From Alcanivoracaceae bacterium (GTDB taxonomy: Bacteria; Pseudomonadota; Gammaproteobacteria; Pseudomonadales; Alcanivoracaceae): DNA of 51,361 nucleotides. Below are positions 7,538 to 15,095 of the stretch, in pieces. The DNA lies in contig PAJO01000011.1 of assembly GCA_002706085.1 (NCBI GenBank), positions 62,054 to 113,414 on the forward strand, read 5' to 3'. Within the stretch, counting starts at the first letter, position 1; the number at the start of each line of letters is the position of its first letter. The position numbers were made by a program, and so were the translations under genes. Below the pieces are notes generated by a model, which was not told the origin of the DNA, did no database searches, and saw only the letters and a list, made by a program, of their open reading frames with translations.

Positions 7538-8650
7538 GTGGGCTCTATTGTCGCACGCAAGAATGCAAAAGGAGAAACCCGGTATCGCGCCCAGGTGCGA
7601 GTTACCCGGGAGGGTAAGCAGATCCGGGCTGAATCAAAGACCTTCAGTAAGCGGCAGCTGGCAAAGGAGTGGATTCGCCTGCGAGAGGCGGAGCTGGAGC
7701 AGGGTGGTGATGCTGGCCTGGCCAGTGGCGCTGATATCAGCCTCAGGGAGGGGATTGTCCTGTACCTGGAAGCCGTGGGCGACAATTTTGGGCGTAGCAA
7801 GAATGCGGCCTTGCGGGCTTTGGCGGATATGCCTATTGCGGAAAAGCGGGTGGTGGACCTGGTGCCCAGGGACTTCATCGAGCATGTGCATTGGCGGCGG
7901 TCCCAGCCAGCTACGCCCAGCCATCCGCGTGGTGTTGGGCCTTCTACTCTCAATAACGATCTGATCTTTCTGCGGTTGGTGATCCGGTACCTGCAGCATG
8001 CTCGGGGGCTGCCGGTCGGGCCATCCATCGTTTCTGATGCGGTGGATGCGCTGCGTGCAGGGCGGGTGATCTCGAAGTCCAGCCAGCGGGAGCGGCGGCC
8101 TACGGCGGATGAGTTGCGCCGGCTGGATGCCTACTTGTTCGAGCGGTGGCGATCTGGCCGGATGACGGTGCCGATGTGGCATCTGATGTGGCTGGCGATT
8201 TACAGCGGCCGGCGGCAGGAGGAGCTGTGCCGGTTGCCGCGGGCTGGACTGGACCGTGAGCATGGTGTGTATGTGATCGAGAACGGCATTAAGAACCCGG
8301 CTGGCCGTACGAGCCGTGATGTGGAGGCGGTGCTGCCAGCGGCGGGGTGGCTGGTGGTGGATCGGGTCCTGGCGGATTTCCCGGGGGATGATGGGTTGCT
8401 GCTGGATTTCAACCCGAAGTCTGCCGGTACGCGCTGGAACCAGGCCTGCAAGATGCTGGGTATTGTGGATCTTCGGTTCCATGACCTGCGGCATGAGGCG
8501 CTTTCGCGGCTGGGTGAGGACGGGCTGACGGTGCCGCAGATCCAGCAGGTGAGCCTGCACCAGAGCTGGGACAGCCTGCGCCGGTATGTAAACATGCCGG
8601 CGCGGCGGGGTGAGCGGGTTGAATGGGGGGATGGAATGTGCGATACGTAG
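7538..8650 (+). CDS. int: Tyrosine recombinase/integrase (dusA-targeting)
   Basis: The 370-residue phage integrase has an arm-binding start (residues 1-50), a SAM-like core-binding domain and a C-terminal catalytic domain. Catalytic residues visible are Arg in YSGRRQEEL, His-x-x-Arg in FHDLRHE, a His in SLHQSWDS and Tyr in LRRYVNMP. GTG 7538 follows GGAGGGAGG and is a good start. It reads away from attL, the usual position for integrases of dusA-inserted elements. It should cut at the 15-bp core and bind the TTTGCACC arm repeats. No excisionase was recognised. Confidence 0.94.
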   Translation: MGSIVARKNAKGETRYRAQVRVTREGKQIRAESKTFSKRQLAKEWIRLREAELEQGGDAGLASGADISLREGIVLYLEAVGDNFGRSKNAALRALADMPIAEKRVVDLVPRDFIEHVHWRRSQPATPSHPRGVGPSTLNNDLIFLRLVIRYLQHARGLPVGPSIVSDAVDALRAGRVISKSSQRERRPTADELRRLDAYLFERWRSGRMTVPMWHLMWLAIYSGRRQEELCRLPRAGLDREHGVYVIENGIKNPAGRTSRDVEAVLPAAGWLVVDRVLADFPGDDGLLLDFNPKSAGTRWNQACKMLGIVDLRFHDLRHEALSRLGEDGLTVPQIQQVSLHQSWDSLRRYVNMPARRGERVEWGDGMCDT

Positions 8651-8727
8651 TGTGATAATTACAACACATGTGCTAAATTTCGCGCCGCAAGACGTATCCA
8701 ATTATTTTTTGACCCAAGGGGAGAGCT

Positions 8728-9546
8728 GTGGCAGACCGCCTTTTTCAGCCATTGGCTAAGTATGGGAAAAACCATGCTGTTGACTTGGTTATTGCCTACG
8801 TAAAGCTATCTAGCAATATCTCTCCCGAGATTCTGATGGGGCTGGGGGACGCGCATGCTGACCATTTTGCAGGCGATTTTCCTATTTCTGAACCTATGCA
8901 TTCTCTCAACTTCAAATTTTCTGAAGGTGGGGCGAAGCAAGTCAAATCAGAGTCAATAGGCGGCTGGGGGTTTCACAAACAAGACCCTGCTACTAAATTA
9001 AAAATCTATGGGATTGAAATTCAACAAGACCAAATCTCGGTAATATTGGGAGATTATGAGTCTTGGTCTATTGATGGCCTGCGTATCCTTGGTTACCTAA
9101 CACGTGCGTTAGATGTTTTGCGGGGTCTAGGCTACGTTGGTGATTTGAGTCATGCGGGCCTGAATGTAGTGGATGTGTTTCTTTTGGAGGATGTTTGTTC
9201 TGCATGGAAGGAATCTTTGCTGAACATAAATTCTATATATCTTCCAAAGTTTATCTTTGATACCAAGGATTATTGGCACTCTCACTCTGGCTTCTTCTCA
9301 ATTTTAGATAAACGGGGAGAGCAGATGCTAAACAATTGTAATGTGTCAGCTACTAAAGTCGGGGTGGGTAAAAAAGATAGACTGAAAGTTAATACTTCTC
9401 ATCATGTGGAATTTGCTGAAAAGTTTAATGTGGAGTCTATCCAGTCTTTGTATGATGATTATTTGTGTTTATTCCATAATAAAAATAAGGAAATTGTCAT
9501 GGATGTTTTGTCAGGGGCTGCCGCTAAAGAAATCGGTCTTTCATAA
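8728..9546 (+). CDS. TIGR04255-like protein of a cargo cassette
   Basis: The 272-residue protein starts at GTG 8728 after AAGGGGAG. Its middle (VILGDYESW, then YLTRALDVL, then a hydrophobic GLNVVDVFLLE strand) resembles the sporadic TIGR04255 family, in which a W-x-x-F/I helix region precedes a GLRY-type strand. No catalytic motif is seen. The gene is visibly richer in A+T than both flanks and is the first of three forward genes just after the integrase, a common site for defence or fitness cargo. The family call is tentative and the function unknown. Confidence 0.55.
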   Translation: MADRLFQPLAKYGKNHAVDLVIAYVKLSSNISPEILMGLGDAHADHFAGDFPISEPMHSLNFKFSEGGAKQVKSESIGGWGFHKQDPATKLKIYGIEIQQDQISVILGDYESWSIDGLRILGYLTRALDVLRGLGYVGDLSHAGLNVVDVFLLEDVCSAWKESLLNINSIYLPKFIFDTKDYWHSHSGFFSILDKRGEQMLNNCNVSATKVGVGKKDRLKVNTSHHVEFAEKFNVESIQSLYDDYLCLFHNKNKEIVMDVLSGAAAKEIGLS

Positions 9547-9560
9547 CAAGGGATTATGTG

Positions 9561-10118
9561 ATGATTGAAGCGTTAGCGTTAACAAGGGATGCGACTCTTG
9601 ATTATGATTGCGCGTCATTTGAGGCTGCCGTGGCATGCTATTCTGAGCCTGATGTATCACATCAGGGTTATTCATTAGAGGAGCAGCGGCTACAGAACTA
9701 TGGCATCTATGCAATCGATGACTGCTATGTAACTACTAGTGTCTATGGCTTTGATGAGAGCAGCGTTGATGAATACCTGCTTCAGTATCGCCGGCCCTCT
9801 GCTCCTGATACAGAAATTAGCGCTGAACTCCTTTTGTGGTTAGCTAATAGACCTTTCTTGAGAGGTTTTGTTGAAAACTCTGAGCGTGAGTTTTCAACGA
9901 TCCTTGGGATGCCCGTGTCTGTGAAAGCTTCCTTGTTTCAATTGATTGACGATGATGACAGCGAAGAATTCTTGGCAGCAAAGTTGACGGTTGATTATGG
10001 CGTTGATTTTGATCCGTCCAAAATAATTGGGCTCGAAAGAGAGTTGCTGGAAAAATCAGTTATTCCTGCTGAAGATCAGCTGGAAGACATTGTCATGCTG
10101 AACTCAATTTATGGCTGA
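9561..10118 (+). CDS. Hypothetical protein of the cargo cassette
   Basis: The 185-residue acidic protein is of unknown function. ATG 9561 has AAGGGA seven bases upstream; a GTG three bases earlier is the other option. The protein has no signal peptide, membrane segment or recognised catalytic motif. Its end overlaps the next start by eight bases, and it begins 14 bases after the TIGR04255-like gene, so the three genes form one transcription unit. Low G+C matches its two neighbours. It could be a partner or antitoxin of the HEPN protein, but that is only from position. Confidence 0.7.
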   Translation: MIEALALTRDATLDYDCASFEAAVACYSEPDVSHQGYSLEEQRLQNYGIYAIDDCYVTTSVYGFDESSVDEYLLQYRRPSAPDTEISAELLLWLANRPFLRGFVENSEREFSTILGMPVSVKASLFQLIDDDDSEEFLAAKLTVDYGVDFDPSKIIGLERELLEKSVIPAEDQLEDIVMLNSIYG

Positions 10119-10515
10119 TTTTGATCCGAATGGATTTATAACTATTGCTGAAAGTCTTCACCATGCTGGGAAAAGCATGACCGGCAATAATCAGGATGCA
10201 GCTTTTAGAGCTGCAGCTGGGCGCTATTATTATGCTTGCTTTTTGTCGATCTACAAAAGATGTGGGTTGGGTGGTGATGATTTTGATGATCATAGGCACA
10301 GAGATGTAATTAAAAAGCTTGTGAAATCTAATAAGAGTGAAGAAAGGAATATTGGTAATTCACTGGCGGCATTACATGATATTCGCAGGGATGCTGATTA
10401 TTATGTCGACCGTGTTGTTGACGATAATAAAATAAGAATGGCTGCAGAAAGAACTAAGAAGCTGATAAGCTCGCTTCCCAAACTGCGGCCTGAAAGAGTT
10501 GTAAGCAAAAAGTAG
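10111..10515 (+). CDS. HEPN domain protein (UPF0332-like)
   Basis: The 134-residue helical protein has FRAAAGRYYYACF around residues 31-43, matching the R-x-Y-Y-A-x-F helix of UPF0332 HEPN proteins. LHDIRRDADYY near residue 90 matches the R-x-x-A-D-Y helix. A strict HEPN ribonuclease R-x4-6-H motif is not obvious, so RNase activity is uncertain. HEPN proteins often act as toxins or RNA-binding parts of defence systems. It starts inside the preceding gene by an eight-base overlap and ends 15 bases from the convergent accessory operon. Confidence 0.78.
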   Translation: MADFDPNGFITIAESLHHAGKSMTGNNQDAAFRAAAGRYYYACFLSIYKRCGLGGDDFDDHRHRDVIKKLVKSNKSEERNIGNSLAALHDIRRDADYYVDRVVDDNKIRMAAERTKKLISSLPKLRPERVVSKK

Positions 10516-10530
10516 TTATTAATTTTTGTA

Positions 10531-10656
10531 TTAGTGGTTCACCTCCCAAATATTCCTTCCCTCGTCCCACCTTAATAAAAGCACCTGAACCCCGGTATCG
10601 GTTACGGTCATTCCCAGCTCGGCCGGCATGTCGTCGATGCTGTTGCCATGGCTCAT
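10531..10656 (-). CDS. Small phage protein (41 aa), related to the end of the 10952-11209 product
   Basis: From ATG 10656 this 41-residue protein starts two bases after the stop of the preceding gene. Its centre, ELGMTVTDTGVQVLLLR, closely matches ELDMTITDAGFQVFLLR at the end of the 85-residue protein two genes upstream, so the two share a short domain. The longer ATG at 10755 would overlap the neighbour and is less likely. It is the last gene of the reverse accessory operon. Function unknown. Confidence 0.55.
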   Translation of the reverse strand: MSHGNSIDDMPAELGMTVTDTGVQVLLLRWDEGRNIWEVNH

Positions 10657-10658
10657 GG

Positions 10659-10943
10659 CTATGTCACCAGATCCTGCTGGATAGGAATGCGGGGAGAGGG
10701 GCGGTTCTCTACGGTGTAGGGGGCCGCGTCCGGTTCCGGCTGGTAGTTGCTGCACAGCTGAGTGGCAAATACTTCTGCGTCATGCAGGCCACAAAGCCCG
10801 TAGGGTGTTTTGGTGGGCTGGGGACTGCTGGCAAATGGCTTCGGGAATGGGCAGTGCTCATCCTTGTCGTAGCCAAGGTGCTCGTATCGTGTGCAGCTGA
10901 TACAGGCTTTTGGCATGCCAATTTTGGTGCGTGGGATCGTCAT
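10659..10943 (-). CDS. Cys-rich small phage protein
   Basis: The 94-residue protein has cysteines in CISC, HCPF, LCGLH and LCSNY, a spacing that could bind zinc. It sits tightly between two genes of the accessory operon (eight bases after the 85-residue gene, two before the 41-residue gene). No known domain was recognised. Confidence 0.65.
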   Translation of the reverse strand: MTIPRTKIGMPKACISCTRYEHLGYDKDEHCPFPKPFASSPQPTKTPYGLCGLHDAEVFATQLCSNYQPEPDAAPYTVENRPSPRIPIQQDLVT

Positions 10944-10951
10944 CTCTCTCG

Positions 10952-11209
10952 CTACCTCAACAAAAACACCTGAAACCCGGCATCGGTAATCGTCATGTCC
11001 AGCTCTTCCAGCATTTCATCAATGCAGGCTTGGGCTGTGTCGAGCATGTCCACCAGGTTGCAGGGGTTTTGGTTGCGGATCTTGTCGGTGCTGCTGTCGT
11101 CACCGTTACTCGCGTGCACGCGCACCAGCCACTTTCTGCAGCCCAGCCCGCGGGCTTTAGGGCTTATCCGGGGCTCGGCGTCGTGTACGGAGTAACAGGC
11201 GACCAGCAT
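10952..11209 (-). CDS. Hypothetical phage protein (85 aa)
   Basis: The 85-residue product has ELDMTITDAGFQVFLLR as its final 17 residues, a motif repeated in the 41-residue protein downstream. The DNA of the two regions is also similar. It begins 12 bases after the DUF2303 gene in the same operon. Function unknown. Confidence 0.6.
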   Translation of the reverse strand: MLVACYSVHDAEPRISPKARGLGCRKWLVRVHASNGDDSSTDKIRNQNPCNLVDMLDTAQACIDEMLEELDMTITDAGFQVFLLR

Positions 11210-11221
11210 GCTTGGCTCCGG

Positions 11222-12049
11222 TTAGGCGGCGAAGGTGCCGATGGTGACGGGCAGATCGGTGCCGAACTTCTCCTGCAGCAGGGCGGCGAACTCTTCGGCC
11301 ATCTCTTCTTCGTGCTGCTCCGGGCGGATGATGCGCAGGGCGAGCAGGGGCTGGTCATCCTTCTCGCGCAGGGTGAGGCGCAGCGCAAAGGTGCGTTCAC
11401 CCAGGCCCATGTAGGGCTTGCAGGTGAACAGGATGAAGCTGGGCAGCGGTTCGCTGTTGCTGCTGGCTTCCACCTGCTCCATGGAAGAGCGGGATGCGCT
11501 GAGCTGGCCTTCGGTGTGCTCGCTGGTGCGACCTGCCTTAATGGTGATACGGCGGATAGCGGCGATCACCTTGCTGGCAGACAGCTGTTGTTCATCGCTG
11601 GTAAGGCCCGTAATGCTGTCGCGCCAGTCTTCCAGCCATTCAGCCAGCTGCTGCTGATCACTGACCCGGCCATCGATTTTATTCAGTGCATCGAAGGCAG
11701 CGGTGGACTTCAGCTTCATCACTGCCTTGCTGTCCGCGTGTCCGGGTGTGCTGAGGTCGCCAAGGTTGAGCACGGCGGTGGCGCTCATATCTTCCGGATA
11801 CACAAAGCACTCAGCGCCATCATCAGCCTTGGCGGATGTGTAATTGACGAAATCGTCAACGCTGCGAGTGATGAAATTACCGCGGAACCGGTTGCGGTGG
11901 GGGCGGTATTCTTCCAGCCCTACCACCATGGTGTCTTGAGGGAGGGCAGCTACATCCAGCTTGGCGGCAAAAGCGGTTTTGTTAAACTCCAGGCGGGTGG
12001 TGTTGTCCTGGATGTGCTCAAGCAAGGTTGCTGTGTTGAGTGTTTCCAT
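11222..12049 (-). CDS. DUF2303 (YfdQ-like) phage protein
   Basis: The 275-residue protein resembles the DUF2303 family, whose E. coli member YfdQ lies in prophage CPS-53. Supporting segments are DDFVNYT, AVLNLGDLSTPGHAD and KLKSTAAFDAL in the first half and FTCKPYMGLGERTFALRL near the end. Members sit in early regions of temperate phages, often near recombination genes, without a known activity. The gene follows a 113-residue gene by four bases in a reverse operon under a repressor-like operator array. Confidence 0.8.
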   Translation of the reverse strand: METLNTATLLEHIQDNTTRLEFNKTAFAAKLDVAALPQDTMVVGLEEYRPHRNRFRGNFITRSVDDFVNYTSAKADDGAECFVYPEDMSATAVLNLGDLSTPGHADSKAVMKLKSTAAFDALNKIDGRVSDQQQLAEWLEDWRDSITGLTSDEQQLSASKVIAAIRRITIKAGRTSEHTEGQLSASRSSMEQVEASSNSEPLPSFILFTCKPYMGLGERTFALRLTLREKDDQPLLALRIIRPEQHEEEMAEEFAALLQEKFGTDLPVTIGTFAA

Positions 12050-12053
12050 GTGC

Positions 12054-12395
12054 TTATTGCTCCTCGGTAGCAGGGGTTTTCAGGAAATCGATCTGGGCAT
12101 CCGGGGCGATGGTCATCTTGCCGCCGCGGCCCACATACATCGGGGTGGTGGTGGTGTCTTCTTCCGTGGCCTTACCGCGCAAGGTCGGGCGGGACACCTT
12201 CAGGGTGTGGCTGATCTGTACCTGGTGGGACTCGCCGATCTGGGCAACATCCAGCTCGACAATGATCTTGCCCTTCTTCTTGCCTTTGCCGTGGTCGATG
12301 GTGCCGGCGGCAACATCAGACAGGGCCTGGCCAAGCTTCTGGGCGAAGACGCCGCCATCCAGTTCAGTGATAAAGTCTTCTACGTTGGTACGCAT
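12054..12395 (-). CDS. Hypothetical early phage protein paired with DUF2303
   Basis: I chose ATG 12395, preceded by GGGAGAGAG; longer starts run into the upstream gene. The 113 residues include a Lys/Gly loop (HGKGKKKGK) and then a beta-rich stretch. Proteins of this size often precede DUF2303 genes in prophages, but I cannot name a family. It has no membrane segment or catalytic motif. Confidence 0.7.
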   Translation of the reverse strand: MRTNVEDFITELDGGVFAQKLGQALSDVAAGTIDHGKGKKKGKIIVELDVAQIGESHQVQISHTLKVSRPTLRGKATEEDTTTTPMYVGRGGKMTIAPDAQIDFLKTPATEEQ

Positions 12396-12423
12396 GGTTC
12401 TCTCTCCCGTGAGGGTGGTTGGG

Positions 12424-12897
12424 TTAATACTTTTTGCCGTTGTCGCTGGCGCGGTTGGCCAGCTTGTGATCGGCGCGTTGCTGGTTATAGGCCAGCTTTT
12501 CAGCCATTGCGCTGCCCAGGTCGTAACCCATGGCGCCGGCAAGATCGCAGATCCGAATGACTGCATCGGCCAGTTCCACTTCGGCCATGTCGCGGTGGGG
12601 CAGGTGGTCGTCTTTCAGGCCTTTGCGGTGGCCTTCCATAGCTTCGCTGATCTCGCTGTGGATCAGGCAAAGCTTGGTCGGGAATGTCGGGTTAGGGTCG
12701 ATGTCTTCACCGGTTTCCGGGTCGGTCCACCAGCCTGACTCGCGGCTCAATTTATGGCAGGCCCATACCAGGGCGTTCGTGTCGTCAGGGATGCCGGCCA
12801 GCGTGATTGCCAGGGTGGCATCGATGCCGGGCTTGTCCTGGGCGATCTGCATGTGGTTGCTGTCCAGTGTGTGGCTATCTGTGGGGCGCGTGCTCAT
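12424..12897 (-). CDS. MazG-like nucleotide pyrophosphohydrolase
   Basis: The 157-residue protein has the all-alpha NTP pyrophosphatase signature: KLCLIHSEISEAMEGHRKG supplies the E-x-x-E pair on one helix, and AEVELADAVIRICDLAG supplies E-x-x-D on the next. These residues hold magnesium in MazG/dUTPase-like enzymes, which clear non-canonical or alarmone nucleotides. With the dNMP kinase upstream in the same operon it suggests control of nucleotide pools during phage growth. The first 40 residues are outside the domain. Confidence 0.8.
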   Translation of the reverse strand: MSTRPTDSHTLDSNHMQIAQDKPGIDATLAITLAGIPDDTNALVWACHKLSRESGWWTDPETGEDIDPNPTFPTKLCLIHSEISEAMEGHRKGLKDDHLPHRDMAEVELADAVIRICDLAGAMGYDLGSAMAEKLAYNQQRADHKLANRASDNGKKY

Positions 12898-12906
12898 GGG
12901 GTGCTC

Positions 12907-13167
12907 CTATGCTGCTTGGTTAATCGCCTTCCATTCCCGGGCGGCTTCTTCGCGTTGCGCGTCCAGGTGGTTGGCTAGGTCTTGTGCGTGCACCAGCCAT
13001 GGGGCTTTCTGGCTTTTGGCGCCGCGGTGGACCGGGAAGGGCAGTGCCTGGCGCAGTGCTCTGCGCTTGGCTTGGTCCGGGTTGAGGCCGAGGTATTTCT
13101 CCGCGATCAGTGCCAGCGGGATCTCGGCGGTTTCGAACTCGGCCATGATCAGAAAAAGGGTGTTCAT
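12907..13167 (-). CDS. Pyocin activator PrtN family protein
   Basis: From ATG 13167 the 86-residue protein matches PrtN: MNTLFLIMAEFETAEIPL, then EKYLGL, AKRRALRQALPFP and APWLVHAQDLANHLD. PrtN activates pyocin genes in Pseudomonas by binding P-box sequences. In temperate phages, relatives sit in early operons as small DNA-binding regulators. The start overlaps the stop of a 17-codon ORF (ATGA), so translation is probably coupled. Whether it activates phage or host promoters here is unknown. Confidence 0.88.
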   Translation of the reverse strand: MNTLFLIMAEFETAEIPLALIAEKYLGLNPDQAKRRALRQALPFPVHRGAKSQKAPWLVHAQDLANHLDAQREEAAREWKAINQAA

Positions 13168-13217
13168 AGCATCAGCCCCACCGCGAGCAGCAACCCGCCG
13201 ATGCACAACATAACCAT
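13164..13217 (-). CDS. 17-residue hydrophobic coupled micropeptide
   Basis: MVMLCIGGLLLAVGLML is a single membrane-spanning stretch. Its ATG overlaps the stop of the 90-residue gene (TGATG) and its TGA overlaps the prtN-like start (ATGA). The double overlap suggests that the ribosome is meant to pass through it. It may be a real membrane peptide or only a coupling device. Confidence 0.45.
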   Translation of the reverse strand: MVMLCIGGLLLAVGLML

Positions 13218-13489
13218 CAGAGCCCGCTCTCCGCGCTGCTCGGGTGATTCAGTTGGCAGGCGTAGTTGCACAGCGCCTGTATGGCGGCGTGGGCTTCGCA
13301 GGCGGCTTTTGCCTGGTCGGCAGTGCTGTAGCAGCCGATGCACTGGTGCAGGGTTGCCTGCCAGTTCAGCTTTTCGTAGGCCGGTTTCGGTGGCCAGGCG
13401 GTGTAAACGGCCTTGTCGGCTGTGAATGTCTTGCTGACCTGGTAGGCCCCGGCCTTGAGCGCGTATTTGTGTTTTTGCGTCCATTCCAT
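13217..13489 (-). CDS. Hypothetical phage protein (90 aa, Cys-containing)
   Basis: The 90-residue protein starts at ATG 13489 after GAGGGG. Its C-terminal half has HQCIGCYS, KAACEAH and LCNYACQ, perhaps a metal site or structural disulfides in a small soluble protein. It is part of the reverse accessory operon. No family was recognised. Confidence 0.65.
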   Translation of the reverse strand: MEWTQKHKYALKAGAYQVSKTFTADKAVYTAWPPKPAYEKLNWQATLHQCIGCYSTADQAKAACEAHAAIQALCNYACQLNHPSSAESGL

Positions 13490-13498
13490 GTGCCCCTC

Positions 13499-13759
13499 TT
13501 ATGCGGCGTTATCCAGCAGGCCGAACAGTTCCACCAGCCCGGTTTCGGTAATGTCGATGCGAGTCGTCCAGCGCCACCCAGTGACGGGGTGGCGATACTG
13601 AAACTGCTCTTCATGTAGCCAACCCTCGCGCACCCAGTAGGGGTGGGCCCCGCCTTCCGGGGTGATGGCCCCGAGTTGTTGCAGGCGTTGCCGTAGGTGG
13701 CTGGGCGTGGTGCCCAGGCGTTGCGCGGCATCGTTAATGCGCAGGGTTGGCTGGCTCAT
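13499..13759 (-). CDS. KilAC/antirepressor-like DNA-binding protein
   Basis: The 86-residue protein looks like an isolated antirepressor C-terminal (KilAC/ANT) domain: residues 6-33 form a helix-turn-helix (NDAAQRLGTTPSHLRQRLQQ), followed by a beta wing with a basic and aromatic stretch. In larger antirepressors this domain follows a Rha or BRO domain, which is absent here. As a stand-alone protein it may modulate the repressor or bind operator DNA. It lies nine bases before the 90-residue gene. Confidence 0.65.
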   Translation of the reverse strand: MSQPTLRINDAAQRLGTTPSHLRQRLQQLGAITPEGGAHPYWVREGWLHEEQFQYRHPVTGWRWTTRIDITETGLVELFGLLDNAA

Positions 13760-13762
13760 GGT

Positions 13763-14287
13763 TCAAGCTCCGAACGGTTGCCGCCCGATGTGTTTCCCGG
13801 TTGGGGCGTCTAGCCACCATTTACGGGGCAGATCTGAGCGGTAAATGCGGTATTCATAGTGGGGCCAGTCCATGCCCAGGCGTTTGAGGAAGCCCCAGTG
13901 GTGCTGCCAGTCGGTATGGATAAAGAGCGTCCATGTTTCAGGCTTGACCTGTGCAATGCGGTGCAAGGTCGCCCGGGTGATGTGATTGAACCAGCTCACC
14001 TTTCGGATCTGCTCGATGGCAATGACCTGGTCATGCTCTACCCACCGGGCGTGGGGTGCGTGGTGTTCGCTGTAGCGGCCAGTGAGTACCAGGCTGACGG
14101 CGTGGTTCCACGGGTGGTTGTGCAGGCTGCGTTCGTGGTCATCACGGACGAACCGGTGCAGGTAGATGGTGAGCCCCAGCAGCTGGCCGATGAAGTACCG
14201 CTCCATGTAGGGCTTGCCTTCGATCTTGATCAGGCGAGTGGGTCGGTTGGCAGTGAGCCGGTAGAGGATGCGGGCTAGCAGGTTCAT
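13763..14287 (-). CDS. Cupin-like phage protein
   Basis: The 174-residue protein has the motif RDDHERSLHNHPWNHAVSLV near residue 48 and RATLHRI further on. These are the two metal-binding His segments of a small cupin group common in phages (D-x-H-x-H-P-W). The barrel is followed by a WGF/WPHYEYR region. The enzymatic role is unknown; nucleotide or sugar modification are guesses. Its start overlaps the dNMP kinase stop by four bases. Confidence 0.72.
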   Translation of the reverse strand: MNLLARILYRLTANRPTRLIKIEGKPYMERYFIGQLLGLTIYLHRFVRDDHERSLHNHPWNHAVSLVLTGRYSEHHAPHARWVEHDQVIAIEQIRKVSWFNHITRATLHRIAQVKPETWTLFIHTDWQHHWGFLKRLGMDWPHYEYRIYRSDLPRKWWLDAPTGKHIGRQPFGA

Positions 14288-14829
14288 GCAGCCACCTCGC
14301 TGTTCATGAGCCAGCGATGAATGGCTATCCGCGCCTCTTCTTCCAAATCTTCCAGTGTGCCTGCGTTCAGCAGGTAGCCGTCGCCTTGCTCCATGGTGAT
14401 TGGCTTGTTGGTGCTGTGCTGGCGATCGCTGGTGCCTTCAGGGCGGGCTACATGGATGACATGGCCGCGCATGGCGCGTACCCAGCTTGCTTCTTCTTCG
14501 GTGCGCAGGTCGGTGATGACGGCCAGTTCCGGTGTGTCTTGGCTATCTTCGAGTTCTCGCAAGGTGTCGACCAGGCGCACAATCAGGTAGTCAGGGCGAA
14601 TGGTGTTCCGCACCACGTCGCCCAGTTGTTCCAGCAGGGCACGAACGGCTTTATCACCCTGCTCTTTGAGCTGGTTGACCTGTACCGGGGTGATCCCCAA
14701 GGCAACGGCAGCCATTTCATACAGCGGGGTGGCAAAAGCCACTGTGATGACGTCCCACTCTGTGCCAGTTCCTTCGGCAGCGGTGTTCTTGCCGGCCCCG
14801 CCGGGGCCGGTGAAGGCGATGATTTTCAT
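14284..14829 (-). CDS. Deoxynucleoside monophosphate kinase (T4 gp1-like)
   Basis: The 181-residue P-loop kinase has GPGGAGKNT at residues 8-16 (Walker A), a lid-like region with RTEEEASWVRAMRG, and the motif VITDLRTEEEA typical of phage dNMP kinases. Such enzymes phosphorylate dNMPs, including modified ones, for DNA synthesis. It is coupled by four-base overlaps to genes on both sides. Its presence beside a MazG-like hydrolase suggests remodelling of host nucleotide pools. Confidence 0.85.
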   Translation of the reverse strand: MKIIAFTGPGGAGKNTAAEGTGTEWDVITVAFATPLYEMAAVALGITPVQVNQLKEQGDKAVRALLEQLGDVVRNTIRPDYLIVRLVDTLRELEDSQDTPELAVITDLRTEEEASWVRAMRGHVIHVARPEGTSDRQHSTNKPITMEQGDGYLLNAGTLEDLEEEARIAIHRWLMNSEVAA

Positions 14830-15095
14830 TGGGTGTACTCCAGTCCGCCGGTGTCGGTCAGGTGTTGGTGTTCGCTTTGCCAGAACTGCTCACTTTCCAG
14901 CCACCGTTCTTTGTGCTGTTCTGCCAGCGTGATCAATTCGGCCAGGGTGTATTCCAGAATGGGTTTGCCCTGCAGGGCGATGGCGTCAGCAAACGATCGC
15001 TGGTAACGGCCATTGCATTCACCCAGCGGCAGGGCATCTTCAATCAGGTAAAGGGTGGCCAGCGTCTGGTCGCTGCGCTCTGAAATCGTGGTCAT
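14826..15095 (-). CDS. Hypothetical phage protein (89 aa)
   Basis: The 89-residue, probably helical protein is rich in Glu and Gln, with no recognised domain. It overlaps both neighbours by four bases (ATGA type), which supports it as a translated gene of the accessory operon. Confidence 0.65.
   Translation of the reverse strand: MTTISERSDQTLATLYLIEDALPLGECNGRYQRSFADAIALQGKPILEYTLAELITLAEQHKERWLESEQFWQSEHQHLTDTGGLEYTQ

Noticed and set aside
7538-8650. Frameshift or loss of the integrase
   Set aside because: All catalytic residues and the full frame are present.
10910-12070. 386-codon forward ORF
   Set aside because: Lies opposite the DUF2303 gene and neighbours; no ribosome site or domain.
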